This document shows, in pieces, positions 21,834-34,600 of a stretch of DNA of 64,000 nucleotides. Each line of letters starts with the position of its first letter. Positions within the stretch are counted from its first letter, which is position 1. This stretch comes from Hsuehochloa calcarea. Lineage: Eukaryota; Streptophyta; Magnoliopsida; Poales; Poaceae. The stretch spans positions 32,045,232-32,109,231 of the forward strand of contig CM070599.1 in the NCBI GenBank assembly GCA_036346395.1, given 5' to 3'. A program made the position numbers and the translations under genes. Below the pieces are notes generated by a model. It had not been told where the DNA came from. It saw nothing but the letters and a program-made list of their open reading frames with translations, and did no database searches.

Positions 21834-24800
21834 TGAGGACCCTGGTTTATTAAGTTTGCAATGCTTAGTCACCAATTGACCCTATCATCACAAACAAAAT
21901 AACCCGTGTCTTCGAGATATGTATACTTCCCAGAATGCAGTATACACACCCCTTTACAAAAGTCATGCATCAATTCCATTCAAGACATAGAACCAAAGCA
22001 CACATAACAAATCAAAAGATATACATAGTAGAGTTATTACAAAAGGGGGGACCGACCGGCCAAATATAACTAAAGAGATAAATAAGTAGCGGAAGCGAAC
22101 ATCCATAAGATGGCGATAACAAAAGAGCCAATCAGTGTGCCTTTTACCCACCAGGCAACTAACCGGACCACCAAGCTAGTCGTCAAACCCGCAGCACATC
22201 TCACAAAAGTGAGGCCCTTGGGGCTCACCTTCCTCATCTGCAACAAATAGTTAAGCAAAGCAAATGAGTACAAAAATTGTACTCCGCAAGACTTACGTGT
22301 AGAGTAACAGGCCTATATAAATAGCTACATGCAAGCTTAATTAAGTGGAGCAGGCTCTAGACTTATTTTCAGCATAAAACAAGTTTTCATTTCAAAAAAT
22401 GTAATAGATTGAAAGCAATTTTACAATCTGATTTTATTTGATAAAAACAGCGACATACAAGTAACAATAATAACAAGATATCCTGGAAGTAGCTAACCCA
22501 ATAGCCACCACGACAATAGCATGAATTCCCCATTCATACCACCCATATCAAGTTTTAATTAAGAATTCCAAAATGTTGAGTCTAACTCCTGCAAATCCAA
22601 ATTTCCAAGCGTGTCCATAACCTAGGACGAGGCTATTCGAATAGTTTATACCCTGCAGGGGTGTACCAATGTACCCACACGCCAGATCGCCTTTTTGCCA
22701 CATGATTTAGCACACTTCCTTTGGTATGCCGGTACTGCTAAGTCTTACGAGACAGTTCCAATATTACGTATTAACTACGAGTCGCCCGTATGGATAGAAA
22801 CCCATACATTGTGTCGGAGTCATCGTAAAGCCTCGGTCAACTACCCCTCACGGGTAAAGCCTCGGACAACTACGATGCCCCTCGAGGTGGAGAACCTACC
22901 CAGAACTCCACCACCGCACACCCAACAACAACACACAGTTCCTTTTTCACACAACACACAAACCACCTCCTGCGACCCGGAGCTGACACACGCCAAAGTA
23001 CTAAGTCAAGAGAGGTCTCATATCCCTCTCATGTGGTTAGCACGCAAATATGTTTGGTTTTGGTGAAACAAGATGTTCGGTCCTTGGTGACCTGGGGAAG
23101 ACATTCACACACCCAATATCCCACCATCCAACCACTTGCCCAAGTCTAAAATATTTCATTTGCACTTTTAGTTTTTATAGCAATTTAGCACAAGGTGTTG
23201 AACAAAGAGTAATAAAATGATTTGTGTGATCAAGGTTATCGACCAAGTCGATAACCGCCCAATTCTACCGGTAGCTAAGCATTTCTAAGAATGACATCGA
23301 AAAGACAATAAAAGAGCATAATTAAATCACCGGGCTCTAATTCACCAGCGATATTAGTAACTTATGTTTGTGGCAGGGGATAACAATTTGAGGGCAACAA
23401 TGTAATAGGAATAACTTACCTCTAATCGGGAAAATTAATTTGACACAAAAGCATGCATACATATGATTTGTAAACAAGATATTAGACTTGAAAGTAATGG
23501 AAAATTTATGATCAAACTGCTTGCCTTGCTGTGTATTACCCTCTTACTGCAGAGGAGTGCTCTCGTAGTCAATAATATCGTTTTAACCTACCGAAAGAAG
23601 TCGAAAGCACAATAAGAACGAATAAAACATGAAGTATGAACGTGGATCATAGAAATAACATCACATCAAAAAACATTCAATTGTAAAACATGAAGTATGA
23701 ACGTGGATCATAGAAGTAACATCGCGTCAAAAACATTCAATTGTAATCATCATGTCTTAACACATTGTACTTGCCTTCCGCGATGTGACGCACTAGAAGG
23801 CAACGAAGGTGTTTCTCCACTCACTGCCCCACCGCCTACACAAATAATTAATCGAAATAAGACTAACAAGACATGACGTGCTACAAGCGTTTTACCAAAA
23901 CCCTCTAACTAACCAAACATAAACAATGGCTCAAAATGACGTCCTAACTAATCAGCCCAATTTCAGCCCTTCTGATCAGCAGTACGAGAAAATCAAAATT
24001 AAATATCTGTAACTCATAATGACTTGAAACCAGTGCTCAGATACTCTTAACGCACCAGGCTACGAAACTCTAGTTGGTGGGGTTCTTTGATTCGGCCAAA
24101 CCAGTGTCCTAAACAACCGTTCAAAGCAAAGCATGACATCCGCATGCAGTTGCGTAACGAGAGCAAAGAAAATGATGTAACTTTCAATCTACGGATCCAA
24201 TTGAGGTGATCTTTATCAACTTGGAAATATAATTTAAAGGGATACAATAACTTATTTGGGTGGAGGTTCTGAATCTGACTCTAATTAGATCAAAACCGAG
24301 GAAGAAACCGACAGTCCCCAGATCCAAGACCGACAGAGCAGCGCGCGGTTAAAAATTCATATCTCCTAAACCGTAAGGAGGAAAACCCGTGATTCGGCCT
24401 CTAACAACCCTCGATTGGCCGCACAACATACTGAACCTAATCTGGACGATCTGGAACAGCAATCTGATTTGACTCTAACGAACAATTTCGCATCTAAAAC
24501 AAATCAAACAGCGAGTAGACACGATCATTACCCTTGAAGACTCGCTGGGGGAAGAAGATCAAGCTCCCACCAAAACCCCCTTGCTCTCTCTCCCTTCCTA
24601 CCTTGGATCGACCACCAAAACTGAAGGAAGGAGGAGAGACCGGTTGGGAGGAACAGCTTGGGCCTTGGGAGTCGACGACGGCGATCACCGGAGACCAGCA
24701 CCGAGGGGAGGAGGAGGCGCTGGTTGGGGGAGGAAAGGGGTGGAGGGGGCGACGGCTCTAGGGGGGAGAGGAGGGAGTGGGGAGGCGGCTAGGGTTGGGC

Positions 24801-24971
24801 GCCTTCCCCCCTTGGGCCGGCCTCCCCCTCTTGGGCCTCTGGTGACGCCCCCGCGCCCAGTTGGCGAAGAAAAGTGAAAACCCCACCGAGGCTGGAAATT
24901 CCGAGTTTGCATTTGTCTTTTACCCTCTCCAGTTTCTTTCTATTTACCAAATTCTATTCCGGAGTATTACA
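21834..24971 (-). repeat. Gypsy LTR copy A (minus-sense), possibly solo
   Basis: About 3.1 kb starting TGAGGACCCTGG and ending GGAGTATTACA, so TG...CA. The sense strand would start TGTAATACTCC and end CCTCACA. It is homologous to copy D (45269-46913) over its left half, including GAGCCAATCAGTGTGCC and GAGGCCCTTGGGGCTCACC. In sense orientation it is homologous to copies E and G at its start. No primer site or gag follows, so it is a solo LTR or a rearranged element end. No clear 5-bp target duplication was found. The GC-rich part at 24530-24900 produces overlapping spurious ORFs. Confidence 0.6.
23624..23745. repeat. Tandem duplication, ~61-bp unit, inside LTR A
   Basis: Two adjacent copies starting AAAACATGAAGTATGAACG at 23624 and 23685. 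They differ by a few transitions (for example ATCACATC versus ATCGCGTC) and one base in length. Most likely a local replication-slippage duplication. Confidence 0.75.
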
Positions 24972-27149
24972 GTTAACTCGGAGGTGCTACGTTTGGATCC
25001 AACAGGTATTATATACTACTACAACTCACTTGAGACAAGCAATGTGGGACTAATCCCACCACACAACTCCTCATGGGTCACATGGGCCACGCTACGAGCA
25101 GGACATGGTATTACATATCTCTACCAATCCAATCATATATGTGCCACTAGGATCAACTAATAATTCTTTATCTACTAATGCAATTGAGGGTACAAATCTA
25201 CCAACTCGGCACATAGGACTTAACTACTACATACACGGCAATCCAATTATTTATCCGCAATCAAATAATCCAATCCTACCTTCTCCCAATTCTAGCATGT
25301 ATAACTCACATAGATATTAATTAAGACATCCAACCAACTTGTTCACGATTAAATAAATTGTTCGATTCAACATTCATATTTCCTTAATCATCGTTGCAGA
25401 GCTATCCCTCAAGTAATAATTCATAAACTCCTTATGCGTCCTATCTCCTAAAAATGGTAATCCAATGTGAGGAAAAACCTCTAATTAATTTATCCTCTAA
25501 GATCACCACAAGCTTCCATCGACTTTATATTAATATCGTCCGATCAATTAATCGACTCATATATTTTATCTAGCATCCATTGATCAAATATACATATTCC
25601 ACTACGACGATAAAATTATTTGTATCTACCGACATACATCACATGAATACGCGTATGCACAAATACAACCTAACCTGATAATTATACCTATCATAAGCCA
25701 CCAAAATATTTTTATAGATAAACATGCATAAATAAATGCCATGCTCATGACTAATATGCAACGTGCACAACTAAATATTGTAAACACGATTAGACACTAA
25801 AGATTTTTACCGTGTCACTAAGCGTGCGAAATATCACCGTACGTCTCTCGGCTCCGCATCGACGTCCACCGTAGTCGTCGCTGTTTCCGCGTCCGCTCGG
25901 CCTCTCGTCCGCGTCCGTCCTAGTCGTTCATGTCGGTCGTCCTAGGGCCGCCGCATGCGCCATGCCGTCGAGTCGACACCGCCTCGCCTCGGCCCGTCGC
26001 GCCACTACATGCATGGCCGTTGCATGTATGCGCCACGCTCTCGGACACGCCCACGGTGCTGCCGCTTGCATGCATACGCCGTCTTTGCCAACGCCGTCGA
26101 GGCCGGCCACACGCATGCACCCGCCGAGCCGGCCGTTTACGCATGCATGCGCCATCCTGCCGTGCCACTCGCATGTGCAGCCGCCTCGGCGTGCGTGTCC
26201 ACCACCTCGGCCACTGCCGTGCCAACCGACCGTCGTGCCGCCGGAGCGCCGCAAGCCGCTGCTGCACCTTGTCTTTGCTCGGGCGCCGCTGCCTCCACTG
26301 CGCCGCCTCCCCACTCGCATGCACCAGCTCCTACCGCTGCAGCTGCTCTCGGCTTGGTTGCCTTGCCGACTGCTTGTATGCTACTGCTAGCACCAGCCCA
26401 ACAGCCATGCACTGCCGACTGCTGGACAGGCTGCTGCCGACTGCTGCTAGAACTGCATGGAGCTACTGCTGAGCTGCAGGCTTGTGCTGCCTGAGGTGCT
26501 GCTACCCCCAGCCGAACTGTTGCTTGTGCTGCCGACCAAACCTCTTGGCTGCTGCATGCTTCAGTGCCCATGAGCGCCCAGCACTGCTTTCGGCCAAAGC
26601 TGCAGCACTCCAGTCCATAGCTAACGCTGGCGGCTACCTCCAGCTTCCTCTCTTCCTCTCCATTCTTCTCTATTCTCCAATTCAGTCAATCGACCACGCA
26701 TGCAAACAATTCTTGCCAAAATGGAAAGCTTACGCGACTAGGAACCGGTGGTAGGACATATAGCACGATTCCTGGTTCTTGGATGGGATTGGAAGGAGAG
26801 AAGGTGGTTTGGCTTGATCTCAAGAAAAAGAAATGGATGTTCTCTGTTGGGAAGAAGAATATGGCGTGGAGAAGAAAGATGACTGTGTAGATAATGGGAA
26901 AGGTGGCAAGGGATGGCAGTGGCCCTTCGGTTGGGAAGAAAAATATGGAACAGTGTTGGGGAGAGAAAAGGAAATGAGAGAGAGATGGCAGTGAGGTTGG
27001 TTCGGTTGAACCAAAGAAATGGGCAGTGGTGTGATGTGGTGCTTCTCATAATATAAATTATGGTTTAACCCTGATCCCGATCACATTATCGGTAATACCA
27101 ATAATCCTGAGTGAAACTAGCATATTGGTCACATATTTCATTACACTTG
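24972..27149. other. Unassigned region, probably further retroelement LTR sequence
   Basis: No gene is supported. 25060-25840 is AT-rich and featureless. 25850-26640 is very GC-rich with many CATGCATG-type words and open in all frames, which gives false Cys/Arg- or Ala-rich ORFs. 26640-27050 is pyrimidine-rich on the minus strand, like the transcribed leader of a gypsy LTR. The sequence ends TTTCATTACA at 27144, which read on the minus strand is a plausible LTR start (TGTAATGAAA). I therefore suspect another leftward LTR, but no homologous copy in this window confirms it. Confidence 0.3.
25009..25050 (-). promoter_or_regulatory. Possible plant snRNA-type promoter: USE-like element plus TATA
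   Basis: On the minus strand, GTCCCACATTG (25050-25040) matches the plant upstream sequence element RTCCCACATCG with one mismatch. Exactly 24 bases later comes TATATAA (25015-25009). That edge-to-edge spacing is the one established for RNA polymerase III-type plant snRNA genes (U6, U3, 7SL class). A transcript would start near 24985, but the DNA is replaced by LTR A from 24971 leftward, so no RNA body remains. The bases present do not match a known snRNA start. It may be a truncated gene, a pseudogene or coincidence. Confidence 0.3.
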
Positions 27150-27480
27150 TGTAATACCTCGAAATTTATTCTGGCGAATATGAGAGTATTCGAAAGAAAG
27201 AGTTAAACAGGGATTACAATTTTCAGTGATCTCAAGGGAGAAAGAGTTAAACAGGGATTACAATTTTCAGTGATCACAAGGGGGTTTCCGCGAATTCCCG
27301 ACAACCTGGGCATTGGGCCACGGCCCATGTGGCCCAAGAGGGGGCTGGCCAAAGGGGGGATGACCTTCCTCCAAAAACCCTAAACCCCCTTCCCCCTTCC
27401 CCCTTTCCTCCACTTGGAGCCGCCACCTTCCTCCCTGCCGTGGGCCACCTTCTCTTTTCCCCTGCGTCAGATTTGTTTGT
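27150..27480 (+). repeat. Gypsy LTR 5' part, copy G (plus-sense)
   Basis: Starts TGTAATACCTCG at 27150, like copy E (46981) and the sense start of copy A. It continues through a GGCCCATG and AAACCCTAAACCCC block also present in copy E. It breaks off near 27480, after about 330 bp, where an unrelated sequence begins. Confidence 0.5.
27197..27284. repeat. Tandem duplication, 44-bp unit
   Basis: Two adjacent copies starting AAAGAGTTAAACAGGG at 27197 and 27241. They are nearly identical, with GATCTCAAGG versus GATCACAAGG near the end. It lies in the LTR G fragment. Confidence 0.8.
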
Positions 27481-28093
27481 CAGATTTGGGTAAATGAAAA
27501 GAAAGCAATAGGGACAGCACACAATTTATTTCTTTATTGGCAGCCCTGTATGGCTTTAAAATAGAAGAACCAACTTGAAATAAATGAAAAGAAGCAATAG
27601 GGACAGCACACAATTTATTTTTAACATAAGTCTATGCTTTGGTATGTTTGCGAAATACAACACCCGAAGGCAAACCGGCAAGCACACCATACATAAAGAG
27701 CAACTACTTAGACCAAAAGAGAGCAAATAATCGTATTGCACAAACCAACGTCTACAAGCTAGTGAATATAATTATAGGGTATATAATCTAAGAATAATTC
27801 CTAACTTAAACCTAATATCGCAGCAAGATATTGTCTTCTCCTCCGTTCACCGATGCTCTTCACCGGTGACTACTTAGTGTTCCTAGTGTTGGAAAAGAAA
27901 GACGAGCAATGGAGAAAATGATTTTTGCACAATTCAAATGAATAGTGAGGTAAGAATTGGAGACTAGGATGGGTAAGGAATAAAAAAATTTCATGACTTA
28001 AACTTCTGAAATTATTTTTCTAATTTAAAATAATTTGATCAAAAGACTTGCTAACACTAACGCCCGTGCTATCTCTAAGCTACAGCCAGTATA
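27481..28093. other. Mosaic spacer with two kinds of repeat, no gene
   Basis: A ~40-bp sequence containing GCAATAGGGACAGCACACA occurs at about 27491 and again at 27580. A ~105-bp segment at 27628-27733 (starting ATAAGTCTATGCTTTGG) is found again in the same orientation at 39764-39868. The rest, to the primer site at 28094, is presumably the degenerate internal leader of the gypsy element whose LTR begins at 28112. Confidence 0.4.
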
Positions 28094-28104
28094 GCTCTGA
28101 TACA
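28094..28104 (-). other. Degenerate primer binding site of gypsy copy B
   Basis: The minus strand reads TGTATCAGAGC, one base short of the tRNA-iMet-type TGGTATCAGAGC, and sits a few bases inside the LTR that starts at 28112. It marks copy B as a 5' LTR reading leftward. Confidence 0.55.
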
Positions 28105-28111
28105 CACGCTG

Positions 28112-28475
28112 TGAGGACCCCCGGGTTATTTTCGTAACACCGGGGTTTACCTGGTCTTATGGAAATAACTCTGGGCCTCAAGTAAATGAATTCCACCTTA
28201 ACTTCATCCAAGTAAAAAGACTCGACCAAAACTAGAGCACCGATGATCATGCACGCTGCTCCTCTGCGAGCACTACATGATGATCGGTTCTCCACACGCT
28301 CCAAGCCGATACTAAGACAAGTTAAAGGAGAATTCACAACAGTGAGTATGAGGTCGTGTTGGCCCCCAGGATCAGCGACCAACACGCTCATACTCTCATT
28401 CAACGTTCATCACATCCATACAACATCATACATTAACAATCCAAAAGACATACACATAATAGTTAAGTCTACAGA
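28112..28475 (-). repeat. Gypsy LTR copy B, first part (split by a Sirevirus)
   Basis: Starts TGAGGACCCCCGGG and follows copy C (18783-19146) closely up to AGTTAAGTCTACA. A 10.66-kb Sirevirus is then inserted. The LTR resumes at 39134 with ACAACTATTACATAACGG, which in copy C follows directly. The short right part ends near 39391, where similarity to copy C stops. Confidence 0.8.
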
Positions 28476-29896
28476 TGAAGGACCGAAAATGGCAACAGAG
28501 GGGGAGGGGGTGAATGGTGCCTTAAAAGACTCTCTATTAAAATTCACATCGAATCACCATATTCAATAATAGCCGTGGTCGAGAGCTGAGAAAACCAACC
28601 GTGGTCGAACAATGATCCAGAAAAGCTTATGCCTTGGTCGATCACCAACTCATGGTCGAATCACTGATGATAGAGAGAGCACGGCAAATAAGCTATGGTC
28701 TAAACGAAAAACGGGGGACTCGAACAAAACAATCAAAACATCTCAAACAAGGCAAAACTTCAGAATGATACTGATAAATGTATGATTGATCATAGAGGTT
28801 CATACGACCACTCCACTGAAGATACACGAGCATCCATGCTCTTACCCAGAGACAACTCACACAAATTAGACAGAAAAAGGCTCAGAGCCGCTCACGGGAC
28901 TTCCTTTTTTTTCTCTTCGCATATCACCCCATTTCTCTCAAACCTAACATCTCTTGTTATAGCCTCAGCTATCGGGTTTCAAACACTGACAACCCACTAA
29001 CAGAACAACAGTGCTTTCGCAGAGGCACGGTGCTTTACCCATTACTATCTGACAACGGCTCCACTGCTTTGCCCATTAGCACCAACAACTCCATTGCTTT
29101 CCCGGAGGAATGACTTCCTTTTGACTTTAGGTATTTCTCCAAAATACTCCTCAACTGCCTTCCTGGAAGCTTCTTCCTCTTGCCTTGCTGTCAACTTGTT
29201 ACGATCACTTTGCAAGACTTGTCTTCTGTGGTTTCCAGTCGTTCTGGACCTCAACATCTCCTATGTCTAGTCCCGACCTCTCCAAACCTCACCAAGACTT
29301 GTCTCCAAGATCCTGCAACCAAATCAAACACAAAGCATCACATAGCACGGCACAATACAAAGAACCAGACCCAGCAAACAGAGCTCGAAACATATCCACA
29401 GAGATTAGACTGCAACAAGACCGGTCGAAATGATGAACTATCGAATGCACAAGGTCTACGACTGCAATACAAAACCATACGACCACTTCCCAACTCGAAC
29501 GACCGATTCTGGAGAGCATACGACTGACAGCTTTCCTCTGTGGTCGGACGCCATTCAGACCACATATACCGGAGTCGAAAACCTTCCGACCTCAGATCAC
29601 ATAGCAACGTGGTCGACACAGACTTCGACTAGCGTGGTCGAAACAGACTTCGACTACGACCAACGTGGTCGAATACTTCCCTGGTGACCTCCGACCACGA
29701 CAAACGTGGTCGTAACAAACTTCGACTACGGCGTAGTTGAAACAGACTTCGACTACGGCCAACGTGGTCGAATGCTTCCCTAGCTACGACTACGCAGAGA
29801 AAGCCCAAAAACAAACTCAAATACTCATCACAAACTTTTCAACAATATGTCAAATACTGATCATACACATGGGAGCACCTCCCACATGGTCTCTCA
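28476..29896 (-). repeat. 3' LTR of Sirevirus 1
   Basis: 1421 bp. It differs from the right LTR by scattered substitutions (about 1-2% by eye) and by a shorter CpG-rich repeat block at about 29606-29780. There GTGGTCGAAACAGACTTCG alternates with CTACGACCAAC units. Its left end also has dispersed GTGGTCGA words. Confidence 0.92.
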
Positions 29897-31600
29897 TTCT
29901 CCCCCTTGATGAGTATATTGACAAACACGACAAAGCAAAAAGATGAGTTTGTGATGATGATAAAACATTGTCTCAACAGGGAATCAAAAGAGCTCAAGAC
30001 CATGTTTGACAAAAGAGAAACGACTGGAGCTTGAAATGAAAGAGCGAATTTTTCTGCAAAGGCAAAGCTCCAGAGGACTTTTGTTTTCCAACTTCTCCCC
30101 CTTTTGGCAATAAACACATCAAGATGTACGAAAGAGAGGGAATGACTATATGAAATTCATTTTAAGCATTAGGAGCCATGACGATTATCCAAAATGACTA
30201 TTAGAGAATTACACCAAGCCATAACACAGAAGAATGCTATCAAGATCATGACAATTGATGTATAGAATAGCTAAGACAGAAAGTCCATAATCTGATTAAT
30301 GATCCAATTCTTTAGCAAGTCAAATAAACTAAGATTGCAGTCTAGCTAAAGGTATCCAAGGATGATACAGGCCATGTCAAATAATCTAAGTTGAACCAAG
30401 AAGACTCATATAGAACAGTTTAGAGTGCTACCAGTTGAAGAAGGACTCATTTTATCCAGAACTTGTTTTTTTTTTATAAGCAATTTTAGCACATTTTTCT
30501 TTTCCTGAAAACTCTTTATGGTTTTATCTTAGTAAAGCAAGCTCTGGACTAGGTGCCATCCACAACTGCCTCCTAAGCTTCAACCAATTTTTCAAATCTT
30601 AACCATGTGCTAGATCCCAAGCCTTATGCGACCACTCCAAGCAACAGACTTAAGGAGGTGATCTTAGGTCATCCAAGGCTCCCCCTGAGTTCATGCCTAG
30701 TGCAATGGCAAGCAGTCTCATGAGAAAGATTTGGTGAGATCAGTTTTTTTGCTTTTGAAGTTTTTCGACCAGCGATTTAAAGATAAGTCAAGTTTCTTAA
30801 CAAACTGACATAGCTTACTCAAAAGTTCAAAGGAGATACAAGACTCAACTCAGCCTACTTGACATGGCGAGAATCATAAAAGTATAGCTTCAACCAGACT
30901 AGTCTCAAGAGCTATCATGACAAGATTTTAATTCAAGTTTAGCATTTTTTTTAAACACCTTAGCAAGGCAAAGACTAAACTACACATAAAAAGTCATGAT
31001 AGATCTAGCAGTTTAGCATAAATCATGGCAAGATGTAAAACAGTGAAAACAGATCATAATGGATAATAAACAATGCTCCATTTGATTATAATGCAATGCA
31101 TGATGAAATACACGAAAATCCAGATTCCCATCAGAATGAGATGCATCTTTTAGTTCAGGTTGAGTTATGACAAAATTAAGAACTGGAATAACCAGGATGA
31201 AAAACGAGAATCTGATAAGAGAAACAGAAAAGGCAGTCCTTTAGAGCATAGAAAAGATATAGAGAAAACTATCGCTCAGACAAGTTCTTATCTACCCCAT
31301 ATGATTCTAGGACTATCAGCTGATCAACTCATACACTAAGGAGCAAACACTATCCCTGTCTACCCAAGGGTGGCCCGACCCCTGCTAGAACCCATAAGAA
31401 GTGAGTAAGCTCTACTTAGAGAAAGAAGAGACAGCTAATAAGCAGCATCCTAGAAGCACAAGATAAGAAATAGCAGTCAAAGCAATTTGGCAAGGAAACC
31501 ACTCTAACCTATGCTAGAAGGACTTCGACCCAAAATATTAAAAGAAATGCAACCAGACAGGAGTAAGCATAATTAAAATATAATACAATAGTGAAACTCA
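29897..31600 (-). other. Sirevirus 1 region between pol and 3' LTR with multiple polypurine tracts
   Basis: About 1.7 kb without a supported ORF. On the plus strand CTCCCCCTT-type blocks occur at 29899 (adjacent to the LTR, the functional tract), 30095, 30680 and 31604. On the minus strand these are AAGGGGGAG-like, the multi-PPT signature described for Sireviruses. An envelope-position ORF, present in the other Sirevirus here, is missing or degraded. Confidence 0.65.
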
Positions 31601-34600
31601 AGCTCCCCCTCACAATAGTCCGTAAGGACAAACCACCCCAAGCTCTCCCGCAGAGTGGAAAACCGAAGCCGCCGGAGGCTTAGTGAAGATATCGATAGCT
31701 GGTGCTCACTCTCCCTGGCGGAGAACAATGTCACCCTTCTCTACATGGTCTCTAAGAAAGTGATATCTGATATCAATATGCTTGGTCCGAGAATGTTGCA
31801 CTGGGTTCTTGGCAATGCAAATCGCAGACGTGTTATCACAAAAGAGTGGAACACAGTCGATTGATAATCCAAAGTCCTGCAGGGTCGAGACCATCCAAAG
31901 CACTTGGCTACGACAAGAATCGGGCTGCGACAACGTACTCGGCCTCTGCAGTGGATTATGCAACACCGGATTGCTTCCTTGACGACCAGGAGACAAGAGA
32001 AGTGCCAATGAATTGGCAAGTGCCAGAAGTGCTCTTCCTATCTATCCTCTGACCCGTAAATCGCATCGGAGAAGGCTCTAAGAGATAGACAAGAAGAGGA
32101 AGAGTACCGATACCATAGTCAATGGTAGCTCGAAGGTACCGAAAAATGCGCTTCACCGCTGACGGTGAGATACGCGAGAGAAGCTCGAACCGAGCACAAA
32201 GACACACAGAGAAATGTATGTCTGGTCTCGAGGCTGTGAGGTACAAGAGAGAGCCAATCATGCTCCTGAACTCCTTTTGGTCAACAGGTTCGCCGTCTTC
32301 ATCTGGATCAAGAGCTGCTGTAGATGCCATCGGAGTTGATCTCGGCTTTCCATCATTCATGTCGAGCGCTTGGGAGGTCTCGAGTGTACTTGCCTTGATG
32401 AAGAAGAGTACCTTCCCAGTCTGTTTGATTTGGAAGCCAAGGAAGAAGCTCAACTCGCCCATCATGCTCATTTCAAATTCGAGCTCATGACTTGAGCGAG
32501 ACACGAGTATGTGAGGAGCCGCCAAAGATGATGTCGTCCATATAGATCGACCGAAGCGAAGATCGGTGCCAAGGCGGCGGATGAACAAGGTCTTGTCTAT
32601 TTTACCCATTTCAAAACCATGACTCGTGAGATAGGACTTAAGCCTTTCATACCAAGCTCGGGAGCTGCTTGAGTCCATACAAGGCTTTGGAAAGCTTTGT
32701 AGACATGGTTAGGGTATTTGGGGTTCTCGAAACTCGAGGTCAGGTGTCGACATAGACTTCTTCCTCAATAAGGCCATTGAGGAAGGCACTCTTGACATCC
32801 ATCTGGTAAAGCTTGAAACCCTTAGAATTTGCAAAGGCAAGCGAGATTCTAATGGCTTCAAGTCTAGCTCTGAGGGCAAAGGTCTCTTGAAATCTAGACC
32901 CTCAACTTGAGAGTACCCCGAGCTACCGGCCTAGCCTTGTTTCGAATGACTAACCCATCTTCACTTTGCTTGTTCTTGAACACCCATTTGGTCCCAATGA
33001 TATTGTGACCTTGAGGGGGCTCAACAAGGGACCAGACCTTGTTTCTTTCAAAGTTTTCCAACTCCTCATGCATGGCGTTTGTCCAAGACTCGTCAGATAG
33101 AGCATGACAAATGACTTTGGGCTCAAATGAGGCGACGAAAGCAGAATGGAGACAGAAGAGAGACAAACCAGCTTTGGAACGTGTGACACGCTCAAAGAGG
33201 TCTCCAATGATCTGCTCTGAAGGATGATCTTTTTGGATAGGTCTAGGAGGTCCAGGATGAGATGAAGAAGTGGCCTCTACCTCATTAGCAGATGAGATAG
33301 GAACAGAGCCACTGGCTTCAGAGGAAGCAGAAGGTAAGGGCTGATCTCCTCGAGGTGCGGTGGAAGAAGGCACCTCAAGAGGAGGAGGAAGAACTGAATC
33401 GGGTAGGCAACCCTCATCTCCGTCTTCCTCATCGTCCACAAAGATGGACTCAGACTGCTCTAGAGAACCTGAGATATCAGGCCTAGTCCCCGGACTGGCC
33501 TCATCGAAGGTCACCTCACAGGTTTCTACCATTTTGCTAGACTCGCAGCTCCAGACTCTATAGGCACGAGAAGAAGTCGAGTAACCCAGAAAGATCCCAT
33601 CACAAGATCGTGACTCGAACTTATCTAGGTTCCCAGACTTCAGAATAAAACACTTGCAACCAAACACACGAAAATGCGAGACACTGGGTTTTCGGCCATA
33701 TCTCAACTCATAAGAAGTGCGATGCAAGAGTGCCCGAAGAAAGACTCTGTTAGAAACATGACAAGCAAGAGCAATAGCCTCATTAAAACTTCCTAGGTGT
33801 AGAGTACTCATCAAGCATCGTCCCGACCATCTCGACCAAGGTGCGGTTCTTCCTCTCCACAACGCCATTACGTTGGGGGCGTATGGAGAGCGAGGCGGTG
33901 CTCTACACTGTCTCACCACGAAACTCTCAAAGTAGGAATTCTTGAACTCGGTGTCATTATCACTGCGAATTGCTCGTAATGCACCTGGGAGCTCAACAGA
34001 AAGCCTACTAAAGAGACCACGAAAATGAGTAAACGTCTCATCCTTCGAGGCTAAGAAAAACACCCAAGAGTACCTCGAGAAGTCATCGACCACAACAAGA
34101 ACATATCACTTCCCTCCTGCCGATCAAGACTTTCATTTGGACCAAGCTGTATCCATATGGGCGCTTGTCACAGTGCATCGATCATTATCCTTGTATTTGG
34201 AGAGTGAGGCGGCAACCATCTTGCCGCGTCTGCGGCATGGAGAGCAAACTAGATCCTTGACTATCTTGAGTTTTGGCAAACCACGAATGAGATCATGGCC
34301 GCTGACTCGTGTCAAATGATCAAAGCCTATATGACCTAGTCTCCTATGCCAGAAGGTCAAATCATGGGATTCATAAGCAATTAAACACCGGAGAGGATCA
34401 CCAGAAGACTCAGAAAAATCAGCACGAAAGATCCTCCCATATCGAGAAATGAGCAAACTAGGCTACCCGAAGAATCAAGAATTTTGCAATTGTTTTCTTA
34501 AAGCTCACCTCGAACCGTCATCGGTGGTGAGAGGCGAAAGTAGATTATACTGCAGCTTACTTACTAAGGCAACATCTTTCAAAATAAAAGAATCATTAAT

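Noticed and set aside
21634..21879. GC-rich ORFs starting at an ATG near 21634
   Set aside because: They sit at the junction of LTR C and LTR A, and the frame runs into LTR A; no independent support for a gene.
24494..24912. Pro/Gly/Arg-rich ORFs on both strands
   Set aside because: They lie in the GC-rich part of gypsy LTR A, and the equivalent part of LTR E (47116-47637) gives different false ORFs.
25930..26572. Several overlapping ORFs of 130-180 codons on both strands, Cys/Arg/Ala-rich
   Set aside because: All frames are open because the block is GC-rich and poor in stop codons; CATGCATG words dominate and no frame has a motif or protein-like composition.
28471..28475. Perfect 5-bp target duplication for Sirevirus 1
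   Set aside because: Left ACAGA and right ACAAC differ at two bases, so I report it only as degraded.
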